This document shows positions 26,944 through 35,210 of a stretch of DNA of 64,000 nt, piece by piece. The notes beneath the pieces are model-generated. The model was given only the letters and a program-made list of their open reading frames with translations. It searched no databases and was not told the DNA's origin. The DNA is taken from the NCBI GenBank assembly GCA_050291465.1, contig JBNKJV010000002.1, positions 62,001 through 126,000 on the forward strand. The letters run 5' to 3'. The stretch comes from CBFDBF01 sp050291465 (GTDB lineage Bacteria > Pseudomonadota > Gammaproteobacteria > Chromatiales > Chromatiaceae). Each line of letters begins with the position of its first letter. Within the stretch, counting starts at the first letter, position 1. The position numbers were made by a program, and so were the translations under genes.

Positions 26944-28341
26944 ATGGACATCACATTTTACGGCGCCGCGGGAGAGGTGACCGGGTCCTGTTACCTGATT
27001 CGGGCCGCCGGGCGACAGGTACTGTTGGACTGTGGACTGATTCAGGGAAACCCCCAGGAAGAGGCGAGAAACCGGCAGCCGTTTCCCTTCGATCCCGGAA
27101 GAATCGACGCCGTGGTCCTGAGTCATGCCCACATCGACCACAGCGGTCGTCTCCCGTTGCTGGTCAAATCCGGTTTCCGCGGACCGATTTATACTCAGCG
27201 GGCCTGCCGCGATCTCTGCCGCATCATGCTCAGGGATTCCGCGTTTCTTAACGAGAAGGATGCAGAGTGGTCAAACCGCAAAAGGTTGCGCAAGGGGCTG
27301 TCGCGGGTGGAGCCGCTGTATAGCGTCAGGGACGCCCAAAACGCCATGCGCCGATTCAAGGTGCTGGACTACGAGACCGAGCGGACGATACTCCCCGGTA
27401 TCCGTTTGCGGATGCGGGATGCCGGCCACATCCTGGGATCCTCCATTGTGGAGTTATGGCTCAGCGAGGGCTCGGAAACACGCAAGCTGGTATTCAGCGG
27501 TGATCTGGGGCACCAGGGGGCCCCGATTCTGCGGGATCCCGCGGTGATCCGGGAGGCTGACCTGGTGCTGCTGGAGAGCACCTACGGCGATCGTCTGCAC
27601 CGCTCCTGGGAGGAGACCTGGAAGGAGATGCACGATGTGATGGAGGCGGCCCAGCAGGGGCGGGGCAATATCCTCATTCCGGCCTTTGCCGTCGGCCGCA
27701 GCCAGGAGCTCATCTATCTGTTCGCCAAACACTATGAGCAGTGGAACCTGGGGCGCTGGCAGATCTTTCTGGACAGCCCCATGGCGATCGAGGCGACGGA
27801 GGTCTACGGCAGGCACAGCAACCTTTACGACCGCGACGCGTTACACCTTTTTAATAAGAATAAAAAACAGGCGCTGTTGCCGAACCTGCACTTCAGCCGC
27901 ACCCCGAACCAGTCCATGCGGCTGAACCGGGTACGCAGCGGCGCCATCATTATCGCCGGTAGCGGGATGTGTACCGGGGGTCGCATACGGCACCATCTCA
28001 AACACAACATATGGCGTTCGGACTGCCACCTGATAATCGTGGGGTTCCAGGCCCAGGGAACCCTGGGCCGGGCCCTGGTGGAAGGGGCGACCCGTATTCG
28101 GCTGTGGGGTGAGACCATACGTGTGGCGGGTCAGGTGCATACGGTGGGCGGTCTCTCCGCCCATGCTGACCAGCAGGGACTGTTCAGCTGGTATCGGGAT
28201 ATCCGTAATACGCCGCCCGTGGTACTGGTACACGGAGAGGCGGAGGCCCAGGAGATCCTGGCGCAAAGGCTGCGGCAGGAGACCGGGGCGAAGGTCACCC
28301 GGGCCGAACTGGGTATGCGGATGGATCTGTTGCAGCTTTGA
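26944..28341 (+). CDS. Beta-CASP metallo-beta-lactamase-fold nuclease
   Basis: 465 aa from the ATG at 26944; the frame is open 37 codons upstream but those residues do not match the family, whose proteins begin MxITFYGAAGEVTGS as here. Zinc motif SHAHIDHSGRLP, later metal ligands in AGHILGSS and SGDLGHQ, beta-CASP block LESTYGDR and DSPMA, and C-terminal QVHTVGGLSAHADQ and VHGEAEAQ. Proteins of this group are RNA endo/exonucleases related to CPSF-73 and RNase J. Role in this cell unknown; no obvious partner gene. Confidence 0.9.
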   Translation: MDITFYGAAGEVTGSCYLIRAAGRQVLLDCGLIQGNPQEEARNRQPFPFDPGRIDAVVLSHAHIDHSGRLPLLVKSGFRGPIYTQRACRDLCRIMLRDSAFLNEKDAEWSNRKRLRKGLSRVEPLYSVRDAQNAMRRFKVLDYETERTILPGIRLRMRDAGHILGSSIVELWLSEGSETRKLVFSGDLGHQGAPILRDPAVIREADLVLLESTYGDRLHRSWEETWKEMHDVMEAAQQGRGNILIPAFAVGRSQELIYLFAKHYEQWNLGRWQIFLDSPMAIEATEVYGRHSNLYDRDALHLFNKNKKQALLPNLHFSRTPNQSMRLNRVRSGAIIIAGSGMCTGGRIRHHLKHNIWRSDCHLIIVGFQAQGTLGRALVEGATRIRLWGETIRVAGQVHTVGGLSAHADQQGLFSWYRDIRNTPPVVLVHGEAEAQEILAQRLRQETGAKVTRAELGMRMDLLQL

Positions 28342-28556
28342 ATCCCTGGCGAAGGGGGTTACAGCGGCGAAAAGCGTATTGCGAAGTGCCCCGGGTAATG
28401 CGCCAGGCGGTGGGAATCCGCGGGTTCCTGTGTCCGTCAACTTGTCCGATGCGGTACCGGGTACTACCCTGAATGAGGAAACCCTGGGGGAAAGGGGACG
28501 ACCGGAAACATAGTTTTGACGCAACTCTTGCAGGCAAAAATAAGGAGGTACGTATC

Positions 28557-29057
28557 ATGGCGGAAAAGCCGAAGAGCAGGAAAAAGGGTAAAGCGGTTGA
28601 AGCGGCCAAGGAATCCAAGGCGTTAAGCCCTTGGGAAGAGATGGACCGTTTCTTTGATCGGGTTATGCACCCTAACTGGGGGCCGCTGCGCTGGAACCGG
28701 CCCTCCTGGAGCGATCTGATGGCGCCGTTTCAGAGCGAAATACCGCGGGTCGACATAATCAACCGGGAGAAGGAGGTTGTGATTCACGCGGAGATACCGG
28801 GGCTCAATAAGGAGGACCTGGATGTCTCGGTTACGGACAATACCGTCACCATTAAGGGAGAAACCAAACGCGAAGAAAAGAAGGAGGAAGGGGATTACTT
28901 CCGGCAGGAGATTGTTCGCGGATCCTTTGCCCGCACCGTCACCCTGCCGGGGGATGTGGATGCCGCCAAGGCCAAGGCATCTTTTCAGGACGGGGTGCTG
29001 GAGCTGACCGTCCCCAAGGTAGCGGGATCAAAACGACACTCCATCAAGGTGGAATAA
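28557..29057 (+). CDS. Hsp20/alpha-crystallin small heat-shock protein
   Basis: 166 aa from the ATG at 28557, set by AAGGAGG eight bases upstream. The alpha-crystallin domain spans about 60-160: PRVDIINREKEVVIHAEIPG, GLNKEDLDVSV, RSFARTV-like GSFARTVTLPG and the C-terminal GVLELTVPKV. The N-terminal 30 residues are Lys-rich. It is an ATP-independent holdase. A sigma-32 promoter was looked for in the 215 bases upstream but none was convincing. Confidence 0.93.
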   Translation: MAEKPKSRKKGKAVEAAKESKALSPWEEMDRFFDRVMHPNWGPLRWNRPSWSDLMAPFQSEIPRVDIINREKEVVIHAEIPGLNKEDLDVSVTDNTVTIKGETKREEKKEEGDYFRQEIVRGSFARTVTLPGDVDAAKAKASFQDGVLELTVPKVAGSKRHSIKVE

Positions 29058-29250
29058 GGTCAGATCAGGCGGTGACCCTGCGCAACCGGGAAAATCCCCC
29101 TGCGCGGGGTCGCCGTTTTATCTTCGGTCCTATCAAAACCGGGCCTGCGGGCCGCAGGCGAGTCCAAATTTCCAGCCATCCGGTGCATAATGATCTCCAT
29201 CCTGAATACCTAAGAAACCTCTGATTAAAAGAACGGAATAAGGAGACACC

Positions 29251-30315
29251 ATGGCTGAACTCCTGCAGCAAAGCTACTACGGTAATACCCTCGAGACCTG
29301 GCTGACCTCGCTGGTCATCATCCTGCTGGCGGTACTTTTGGGCAAGGTGGTCTACTGGATCTTCTCCAAGGTGGTGCGCGTCTTTACCAAACGCAGCAAA
29401 ACCAAGATCGACGATATCCTGGTGGATATGGTGGAGGAGCCGGTGGTATTTCTCATTATCGTTACCGGTATCTGGTTCGGCCTGCACCTGTTGGCCCTGC
29501 CCGAAGGGCTGGATGCGGCCATCGGCAACGCCTATCAGATCATCTTCGCCATGCTGGTGGGCTGGATGCTCAGCCGTCTGTTCGACGCGATCTATGTGGA
29601 GTACCTGCAGCCCTGGGTAGCCAGGACCGAGAACGATCTGGACGACCAGTTGATGCCGATCCTTCGCAAGGGGATAAAAACGGTGATCTGGGCGATGGCC
29701 ATCATCATCGGACTCAACAATGCGGGATACGATGTGGCCGCCCTGCTTGCCGGCCTCGGTATCGGTGGTTTGGCCCTGGCCATGGCCGCTAAGGACACGG
29801 TTTCCAACATCTTCGGCGGGTTCACCATCTTCACCGATCAGCCGTTCCGCATGGGCGATCGTATCGTGGTGGCGGGCTATGACGGTACGGTGGAGGAGAT
29901 CGGCATACGCAGCACCCGTCTGCGCACCCTGGACGGGCGCGCCGTCTCCATTCCCAATGCGAAGTTTGCCGATGCCCCGGTGGAAAACATCTCCCGCGAA
30001 CCCTCGCGCAAGGTCGTGTTGAACCTGGGTTTGACCTACGATACGACACCGGAAGGGATGCAGAAGGCGATGGATCTATTGAAACAGATCGGTGAAAGCA
30101 ATCCGCACATCGAGGAGAAGATCCTGACCGGTTTCAACGGTTTCGGTGATTTCGCCCTCAATATCCTGTTCATCTACTACATTCGCAAGGATGCCGATAT
30201 CCTCGACACCCAGACCGAGATCAACATGGCGATCCTGACCCGGTTCAATGAAAACGGGCTGGAATTCGCCTTCCCGACCCAGACCCTTTACAACATCGAG
30301 GCGAAACCGGCATGA
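29251..30315 (+). CDS. MscS-family mechanosensitive ion channel
   Basis: 354 aa. Three or four membrane helices in the first 190 residues lead into the pore-lining signature GIGGLALAMAAKDTVSN, followed by GGFTIFTDQPFRMGDRI and the beta-domain block RSTRLRTLDGRAVSIPN. The C-terminal alpha-beta domain is complete. The channel opens under hypo-osmotic tension. The ribosome site is AAGGAGA. It overlaps the HerA-like gene by four bases (ATGA) and so starts a four-gene operon. Confidence 0.92.
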   Translation: MAELLQQSYYGNTLETWLTSLVIILLAVLLGKVVYWIFSKVVRVFTKRSKTKIDDILVDMVEEPVVFLIIVTGIWFGLHLLALPEGLDAAIGNAYQIIFAMLVGWMLSRLFDAIYVEYLQPWVARTENDLDDQLMPILRKGIKTVIWAMAIIIGLNNAGYDVAALLAGLGIGGLALAMAAKDTVSNIFGGFTIFTDQPFRMGDRIVVAGYDGTVEEIGIRSTRLRTLDGRAVSIPNAKFADAPVENISREPSRKVVLNLGLTYDTTPEGMQKAMDLLKQIGESNPHIEEKILTGFNGFGDFALNILFIYYIRKDADILDTQTEINMAILTRFNENGLEFAFPTQTLYNIEAKPA

Positions 30316-31802
30316 GTATCGATATTCTGATTGGCGGTAACGGCCAGACCCGGGTGACGCTTCCCGCGCGCACCGCCAATCGTCACGGCATGATCGCCGG
30401 AGCTACCGGTACCGGCAAGACGGTCTCTCTGCAGGTACTGGCGGAGGGGTTCTCCCGTATCGGTGTGCCGGTGTTTCTGGCGGACGTAAAAGGGGATCTG
30501 TCCGGTCTGGCCCAGGCCGGGAACGAAAACGACAAGATCCGCGCGCGGCTGCAGACCATCGGCCTGGAGGATTTCGCCCCGCAGCCGAATCCGACCCTGT
30601 TCTGGGACCTGTTCGCCGCGGCGGGCCATCCCATACGCACCACCATCTCCGACATGGGACCGTTGCTGCTCTCCAATCTGCTGGAGTTAAACGACACCCA
30701 GACCGGAATCCTCTACAGCGCCTTCAGTATCGCCGACGACAACGGCCTGCTGCTGCTGGATCTGAAGGATCTGCGCAGTCTGCTCACCTGGATGGGGGAG
30801 AACGCCAGGGAACTCTCGTCCGAATACGGCAATATCACCAAGGCCAGTATCGGGGCTATCCAGCGTCGCTTCCTGGTGCTGGAGGAGCAGGGCGCGGAGC
30901 ACTTTTTCGGTGAGCCGGCGGTGCGGCTGGACGATCTTATGATTACCGATTTTTCCGGACGCGGGGTGATCAGTGTTCTGGATGTGACCCGGCTGATCAA
31001 CCGTTCGCCGCGGTTGTACGCCACCTTCCTGCTGTGGCTGCTGGCGGAGCTGTTCGAACAGCTTCCGGAAGTGGGTGACCCGGAGAAACCCAAGCTGGTG
31101 ATCTTCTTCGACGAAGCGCACCTGTTGTTCGATCGAGCCCCCCGGGCGTTGCTGGACAAGATAGAGCAGGTGGTGCGGCTGATTCGTTCCAAGGGGGTGG
31201 GGGTCTTCTTTATCAGTCAGAGTCCCCTGGACATCCCCGGCGATATCCTCGGCCAGCTCGGGTTGAAGATTCAGCACGCCTTGCGCGCCTTTACGCCGAA
31301 GGATCACAAGGCGGTGAAGACCGTTGCCGAGACCTTTCGCCGGAACCCTGCCCTGGATACGGAAACGGTTATCACCGAACTCGGCACCGGCGAGGCCCTG
31401 GTTTCGGTGCTGGATCTCAAGGGGAGTCCCACCCCGGTGGAGCGGGTGTTGATTCGTCCCCCCGAGTCCCGCATCGGCCCCCTGACCCCGGAGGAGCGCA
31501 GCGAGGTGTTCGGACGGTCGCCCCTGAAGGGTCGGTATGACGAGGCGGTGGACCGGGAGTCGGCCTTCGAGCTGCTGAAGAGACGTACGGAGGAGGAGGC
31601 CAGGGTGGAGGCCGCCGAGCGGGCCAGGGCGGAACAGGAAAAGGCGGCGAAGAAGTCCTCCGGCGGCGGCATCTGGGGCGGGAGCTCCAGGCGTCAGGGC
31701 GTGGCCGAGGCCATGGTCAAGAGCGTCGCACGTTCCGTCGGAAGTTCCCTTGGACGACGAATTGTCCGGGGTATTCTCGGATCCTTACTGGGAGGTAAAT
31801 GA
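30312..31802 (+). CDS. HerA-like ATPase (DUF853 family)
   Basis: 496 aa. Walker A GATGTGKTVS (about residues 31-40), a Walker B LVIFFDEAHLLF (about 258-269) and the C-terminal FISQSPLDIPGDILGQLGLKIQHALRAF block define the DUF853 HerA/FtsK-like ATPase family. The tail has a charged coiled segment (KRRTEEEARVEAAERARAEQ) and a Gly-Ser-rich end. It starts inside the MscS stop and ends overlapping the lipoprotein gene, so all are translated together. Its substrate, DNA or protein, is unknown. Confidence 0.88.
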   Translation: MSIDILIGGNGQTRVTLPARTANRHGMIAGATGTGKTVSLQVLAEGFSRIGVPVFLADVKGDLSGLAQAGNENDKIRARLQTIGLEDFAPQPNPTLFWDLFAAAGHPIRTTISDMGPLLLSNLLELNDTQTGILYSAFSIADDNGLLLLDLKDLRSLLTWMGENARELSSEYGNITKASIGAIQRRFLVLEEQGAEHFFGEPAVRLDDLMITDFSGRGVISVLDVTRLINRSPRLYATFLLWLLAELFEQLPEVGDPEKPKLVIFFDEAHLLFDRAPRALLDKIEQVVRLIRSKGVGVFFISQSPLDIPGDILGQLGLKIQHALRAFTPKDHKAVKTVAETFRRNPALDTETVITELGTGEALVSVLDLKGSPTPVERVLIRPPESRIGPLTPEERSEVFGRSPLKGRYDEAVDRESAFELLKRRTEEEARVEAAERARAEQEKAAKKSSGGGIWGGSSRRQGVAEAMVKSVARSVGSSLGRRIVRGILGSLLGGK

Positions 31803-32023
31803 TGAATATGCGGAGTGTAGGTCTGATTACCGTGATAGTGTTGCTTACGGGCGCGGCGGGTTGTTCCGATAGCGGGGAAAAGACCGCTCTGCCGGCGCAA
31901 CAGCAGAAAGACGATGTGTGGGAAACCCAGAGACAGCCGATGCAGAAAGCAGAGGCGGTGGAACAGCAGATGCTGGATGCCGCCGAACAGAGGCGTAAGG
32001 AGATGGAACAGCAGACGCAGTGA
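31799..32023 (+). CDS. Small lipoprotein
   Basis: 74 aa. A signal peptide ends in the lipobox LTGAAGC (Cys at about residue 22), after which comes a short hydrophilic helix rich in Gln and Glu (AEAVEQQMLDAAEQRRKEMEQQTQ). It overlaps the HerA-like stop by four bases and is followed 43 bases later by the DUF4197 gene. The mature part, about 50 residues, resembles small coiled envelope lipoproteins. No family name is known to me. Confidence 0.7.
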   Translation: MMNMRSVGLITVIVLLTGAAGCSDSGEKTALPAQQQKDDVWETQRQPMQKAEAVEQQMLDAAEQRRKEMEQQTQ

Positions 32024-32066
32024 GGCGTACTTCAGCGGTCAGGGATCCCGTCAAAGGAGTAAGTTG

Positions 32067-32810
32067 ATGAAAAAGCGAGCAATCCCCTCGAATCTGGTTA
32101 TGGTGTTTGCCGGCCTACTGCTGGCGGTGGCGGGCGTTCAGGCGGACTGGTTCAGTACCGGAAAGGATCTGCTGGAGAGCTTCGGCTCCAGCGACGCAGG
32201 CAGCTCTCTCTCGGAGGGAGAGATAGGTTCCGGACTCAAGGAGGCCCTCACCGTCAGTACCGTCGCCGTGGTCTCCCGGCTCGGGACCGTCGGGGGGTTT
32301 AACGACGATCCGGCCATCCATATCCCTCTTCCGGGCAGCCTCAAGAACGTGCAGAAGACCCTGAACAGTCTCGGAATGGGCGGGATGCTGGACGATCTGG
32401 AACTGCGGCTCAATCGCGCTGCGGAGTTGGCCACGCCCAAGGCGAAGAAGCTGTTCCTGGATGCCATAACGGATATGACCCTGGAAGATGTGCGCGGCAT
32501 CCTGAACGGTCCCGATGACGCCGCCACCCGCTATTTCCAGCGCAAGATGACACCGGGCCTGATTAAGGAGATGCGACCGATCGTGGATGACAGCCTGGCG
32601 GAAGCGGGCGCGGTCAAGGCCTACGATAAAACCATGGGACAGTACAACAATCTGCCGTTCGTACCCGACGCCAAGGCCAACCTTACAGACTATGTGCTGG
32701 AGAAGGGCACCGACGGCATCTTTCACTACATCGCCGAAGAAGAAGCGGCGATCCGCAACAACCCCGCCAAACGTACCACGGAACTGCTGCAAAAGGTCTT
32801 CAGTAACTAG
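32067..32810 (+). CDS. DUF4197 protein, secreted
   Basis: 247 aa from the ATG at 32067, preceded by AAAGGAG. A signal peptide (about 1-27, ending GVQA|D) precedes a helical domain with the typical DUF4197 sequence: EGEIGSGLKEALTVSTVAVV near 45-65, FNDDPAIHIPLPGSLK and GPDDAATRYFQRKM. The family is periplasmic and uncharacterised. It is the last member of the MscS operon and the last gene before the AT-rich accessory region. Confidence 0.9.
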   Translation: MKKRAIPSNLVMVFAGLLLAVAGVQADWFSTGKDLLESFGSSDAGSSLSEGEIGSGLKEALTVSTVAVVSRLGTVGGFNDDPAIHIPLPGSLKNVQKTLNSLGMGGMLDDLELRLNRAAELATPKAKKLFLDAITDMTLEDVRGILNGPDDAATRYFQRKMTPGLIKEMRPIVDDSLAEAGAVKAYDKTMGQYNNLPFVPDAKANLTDYVLEKGTDGIFHYIAEEEAAIRNNPAKRTTELLQKVFSN

Positions 32811-32911
32811 CCGGGGAAAGTACAGGGATGGAAGGCGGAAAATGAAGGCAGGATGCCGGATTTTATTAGAAGGCTCATTCCGCTCAGTGCCGATAGAGCC
32901 TCGTTACCAAA

Positions 32912-32961
32912 GCAATATATTCCGATATTCGTGCGCGCAATATAATTCAATATTCGCGCGT
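32912..32961. repeat. Imperfect 25-bp tandem direct repeat
   Basis: Two adjacent 25-mers, 32912-32936 and 32937-32961, each beginning GCAATATA and containing ATATTCG, agree at 20 of 25 positions. They lie directly left of the integron cassette boundary; a TATAAT (32966-32971) follows, a possible -10 box driving the cassette gene. No matching -35 is clear. Confidence 0.5.
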
Positions 32962-32992
32962 CTCATATAATCCGCTGTTAGGGCTATCTAAA

Positions 32993-33466
32993 ATGCGATC
33001 ATCATTTCTCACACTATTGATTCTCGCTGCGTTTGCGCTCAGTAACTCGACACTAGCAGATGACGAGTCGAATATTGACACCCTTCGAAATGCGAAAGTC
33101 ATATTCTGCGTGTTCGACAAATCGGTTAAAACCGATCTGATAGGCGGTCAGCTTATCCCACGAGAATCAAAGGAAAGTCACGAGAAAGTGTTCGATTCTA
33201 TTGATTACGCACATGGTAAAGCACGCCTTGTTGCTACTGGTTCTACACTTAATGCCTTTGTTTCAGACGGCGGTGCGACCTTCTTTGAAGGACCTGACTT
33301 TGATAATCACTCATTTACCACGGTATTCCCCGTCGCATCTGCAAAAAACGGAGAGTTAATTGCGGTCGACTCTATTCATGCACTTATTCCTGGCATCAAA
33401 ATGAAATCGGGAGAACATTTCTACGTTCCAGAACAAAGGTATGGTTCATGCAAAGTTCGCCCGTAA
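32993..33466 (+). CDS. Cassette-borne exported protein, unknown function
   Basis: 157 aa. A signal peptide (about 1-22, LILAAFALSNSTLA before DDES) shows it is exported. The mature part is mixed beta-rich with only two Cys residues (VIFCVF and GSCKV near the end), which could form one disulphide. I know no family. The ATG is 16 bases after the cassette's GTT core and the stop lies six bases before the attC, the standard compact layout of an integron cassette. A typical Shine-Dalgarno is absent, as is common for cassette genes. Confidence 0.7.
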   Translation: MRSSFLTLLILAAFALSNSTLADDESNIDTLRNAKVIFCVFDKSVKTDLIGGQLIPRESKESHEKVFDSIDYAHGKARLVATGSTLNAFVSDGGATFFEGPDFDNHSFTTVFPVASAKNGELIAVDSIHALIPGIKMKSGEHFYVPEQRYGSCKVRP

Positions 33467-33471
33467 ATCCC

Positions 33472-33592
33472 GCCCTAACCAGGCGTTGCAGTGGATGTCC
33501 TACACTTCGCGCCTTCTTGCACAATGTGCTGCGCACATTTTATTGTGCAAGTCGGCACTCCGTTCCGGCCACCGCTGAACTTGGCGTTATAT
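33472..33592 (+). other. attC recombination site
   Basis: Outer arms: GCCCTAAC (33472-33479) and GTTATAT (33586-33592). Inner arms AGGCGTTGCAG (about 33481-33491) and CGCTGAACTTGGCG (about 33573-33586) have the usual sequence of environmental attC sites. Between them is a variable hairpin, with TTGCACAAT (from 33537 on the left, 33528-33537 region) mirrored by ATTGTGCAA (33542-33550). At 121 bp the length is within the normal range. The right core differs from the strict GTTRRRY consensus but GTTAT is frequent in chromosomal cassettes. Confidence 0.8.
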
Positions 33593-33720
33593 ATTTTATC
33601 TAGAGAACCTGCAGAAGGTATGGTGCGAGGAATCATAATTAGTCCGTCTGTATGGCTTTCAAGCCCCAATGCCTGCGCTATAGTGAACTGGTGCGTTATA
33701 AATCAATAAAGGAGTGCTGA

Positions 33721-34236
33721 ATGAATATAGTCAAAAGAGCGCTCCTGATATTATTGATCAGCGTGTCGTGTGTTGGATGCGATCAATCAACGAAAACTCT
33801 CGCCGGTGTTTATCTTCCAAAAGATAAAATGGATTCATTCTTTTTTGATACGCTCCGTGTTGGATATACCGAAAACGTCGGTAGCTTTTTGAACCTGGGT
33901 GCGGATCTTCCGGAAGAAACTCGTTTTCTGTTATTAACCATATTTACAGGCATTATCCTAATTGGTTTACTCATTTACCTAATAGCTGGACCAAGACTAT
34001 CTTCCATGGGTTTTCTCGGTTTGTGCTTATTCTTTGCTGGTGGTATTAGCAATTTGTATGACCGAGCCACAAACAATGGGGCTGTGATCGATTTTCTCAA
34101 TATTGGTATAGGACCAATCAGAACCGGGATATTCAACATCGCCGATGTCGCACTCATGCCTGGTGCGGTGATTGTTCTCTATTCAACCTATCGGGCTACG
34201 AGTTTGGAAGAGAGGAAGAATAATGAGACTTCGTAG
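33721..34236 (+). CDS. LspA-like signal peptidase II
   Basis: 171 aa. The family's conserved blocks are all present: DQSTK (21-25), ENVGSFLNLG (51-60), GGISNLYDRA (107-116, catalytic D114) and FNIADVAL (138-145, catalytic D142). Four membrane helices. LspA removes signal peptides from prolipoproteins. The usual chromosomal context (ileS, fkpB) is missing, so this is probably an extra, divergent copy. Good ribosome site (AAAGGAG). It lies just right of the attC and overlaps the next membrane protein by 14 bases. Whether it was itself cassette-borne is unclear. Confidence 0.82.
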   Translation: MNIVKRALLILLISVSCVGCDQSTKTLAGVYLPKDKMDSFFFDTLRVGYTENVGSFLNLGADLPEETRFLLLTIFTGIILIGLLIYLIAGPRLSSMGFLGLCLFFAGGISNLYDRATNNGAVIDFLNIGIGPIRTGIFNIADVALMPGAVIVLYSTYRATSLEERKNNETS

Positions 34237-34618
34237 CCATATGAGGCTATTTATATTCGTCACAATAGCATGGATCTTATTCTGGATTGCCGGGCTTCCT
34301 GATTACTACCAGCAGTATTCCACTAGAACTATGGTTATATTTGATTTAGTAATCCTGCCGCCTATCTGGTTGATTGTTTATCTAAGTGTGAAAAAGGCAA
34401 GACGGGGTAGGGCGCTAACAGCATCATTATGGTGGGCATTTTATATTTCCTGCCCATTATTGGTTTATGACTTTTTATACGCAGGAATATACCTTGGTAA
34501 CAGTATGAATTTCATATGGAGCTACTGGTATCTGACTGTATATTATGTAGTGCCTTGGGTTCTGTTTCCGCCGACAGGCTTGCTGATTGAAAGAAGGCGG
34601 CGGACAACCGCGGTTTAA
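34223..34618 (+). CDS. Four-helix membrane protein, unknown function
   Basis: 131 aa from the ATG at 34223, inside the end of the LspA-like gene (14-base overlap). Hydrophobic segments at about 8-25, 37-55, 68-85 and 97-115 suggest four membrane helices, rich in Tyr and Trp. A basic RRRR follows the last. Overlap indicates co-translation with the LspA-like protein. I do not recognise the family. Confidence 0.6.
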   Translation: MRLRSHMRLFIFVTIAWILFWIAGLPDYYQQYSTRTMVIFDLVILPPIWLIVYLSVKKARRGRALTASLWWAFYISCPLLVYDFLYAGIYLGNSMNFIWSYWYLTVYYVVPWVLFPPTGLLIERRRRTTAV

Positions 34619-34672
34619 TCAGCGACCCGGTTCCCTTGCGCCGGAGTCCGGGTGTTAGCTCTGGAAAAGAAT

Positions 34673-35188
34673 ATGAGAATAGCAAATGCATCTTTTCTGA
34701 TAATTCTTCCAGGCTTCCTTTTATACGGCTGCGAACCCGATCAGCCCGCTTCCGGAGTTCCCGGTGTTGTGCTGGAGAAGAATCAGACCGCGCGTGTTCA
34801 TGAAATGGACAAATTGATTGCCGCGGTACATGTGGACCTGAAGGCCCTGAGCCAAAAGCATACTTGGCTGTCGGCCTATGAGGACAAATGCTTGCGGGAG
34901 GATGGGTCCATATTCTTTATGCCCAAGTTGAAGGAAGAACACGTGGCACCACAGCAACCGAATCAGATCTACATAGGATACCTATCCATCGACATGCAGA
35001 AGGGATTTAAGTATTCAAACGATATTGAAGAAGAACAAGCTTGTCGTTTTCCTTCTCTTGGTTCGAAGGTATATGCACACCTGCTGATCCGTGGAGAAAA
35101 GAATGCAGAGCTGCGAGATAAAGTGAAGCGGTTAATTATCAAGCGATGCCGGATTTTGCATCAGAAGTTGAAGAAAGAAAATGGCTAG
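34673..35188 (+). CDS. Lipoprotein, unknown function
   Basis: 171 aa from the ATG at 34673. The signal peptide ends in LLYGC (lipobox Cys near residue 20), and the mature N-terminus is Pro-rich (EPDQPASGVPG). The remainder is a soluble alpha-beta domain with two Cys residues (DKCL and ACRF) and a helical Lys/Arg-rich C-terminus. No family is recognised. A lipoprotein two genes after an additional signal peptidase II is suggestive but not evidence of a link. Confidence 0.6.
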   Translation: MRIANASFLIILPGFLLYGCEPDQPASGVPGVVLEKNQTARVHEMDKLIAAVHVDLKALSQKHTWLSAYEDKCLREDGSIFFMPKLKEEHVAPQQPNQIYIGYLSIDMQKGFKYSNDIEEEQACRFPSLGSKVYAHLLIRGEKNAELRDKVKRLIIKRCRILHQKLKKENG

Positions 35189-35210
35189 CAAATCTTGGAG
35201 GAAAGGATAA

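Larger units (their letters stand above)
32977..33592 (+). mobile_element. Integron gene cassette (with flanking core sites)
   Basis: The cassette proper is 32978-33586 (609 bp). It starts at the core site GTTAGGGC (32977-32984), has a single gene with almost no spare DNA on either side, and ends in a 121-bp attC. The attC outer arm GCCCTAAC (33472-33479) is the exact reverse complement of the start GTTAGGGC, as required when a cassette is excised as a circle. No integron integrase gene is in the window, and the sequence left of the start does not look like an attC, so this may be a cassette inserted at a secondary site or the edge of an integrase-less array. Confidence 0.8.

Noticed and set aside
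33690..33701. GCGTTATAAATC just before the LspA-like gene as another cassette core
   Set aside because: No matching TTATAAC arm after the gene and no attC-like hairpin to the left; may be chance.
34619..34658. Possible second attC: hairpin ACCCGG...CCGGGT followed by GTTAGCT, 15 bases before the lipoprotein ATG
   Set aside because: Only about 40 bases long, below the minimum for attC, and no AGCTAAC or TTATAAC arm is present at the right distance. At best a decayed site.
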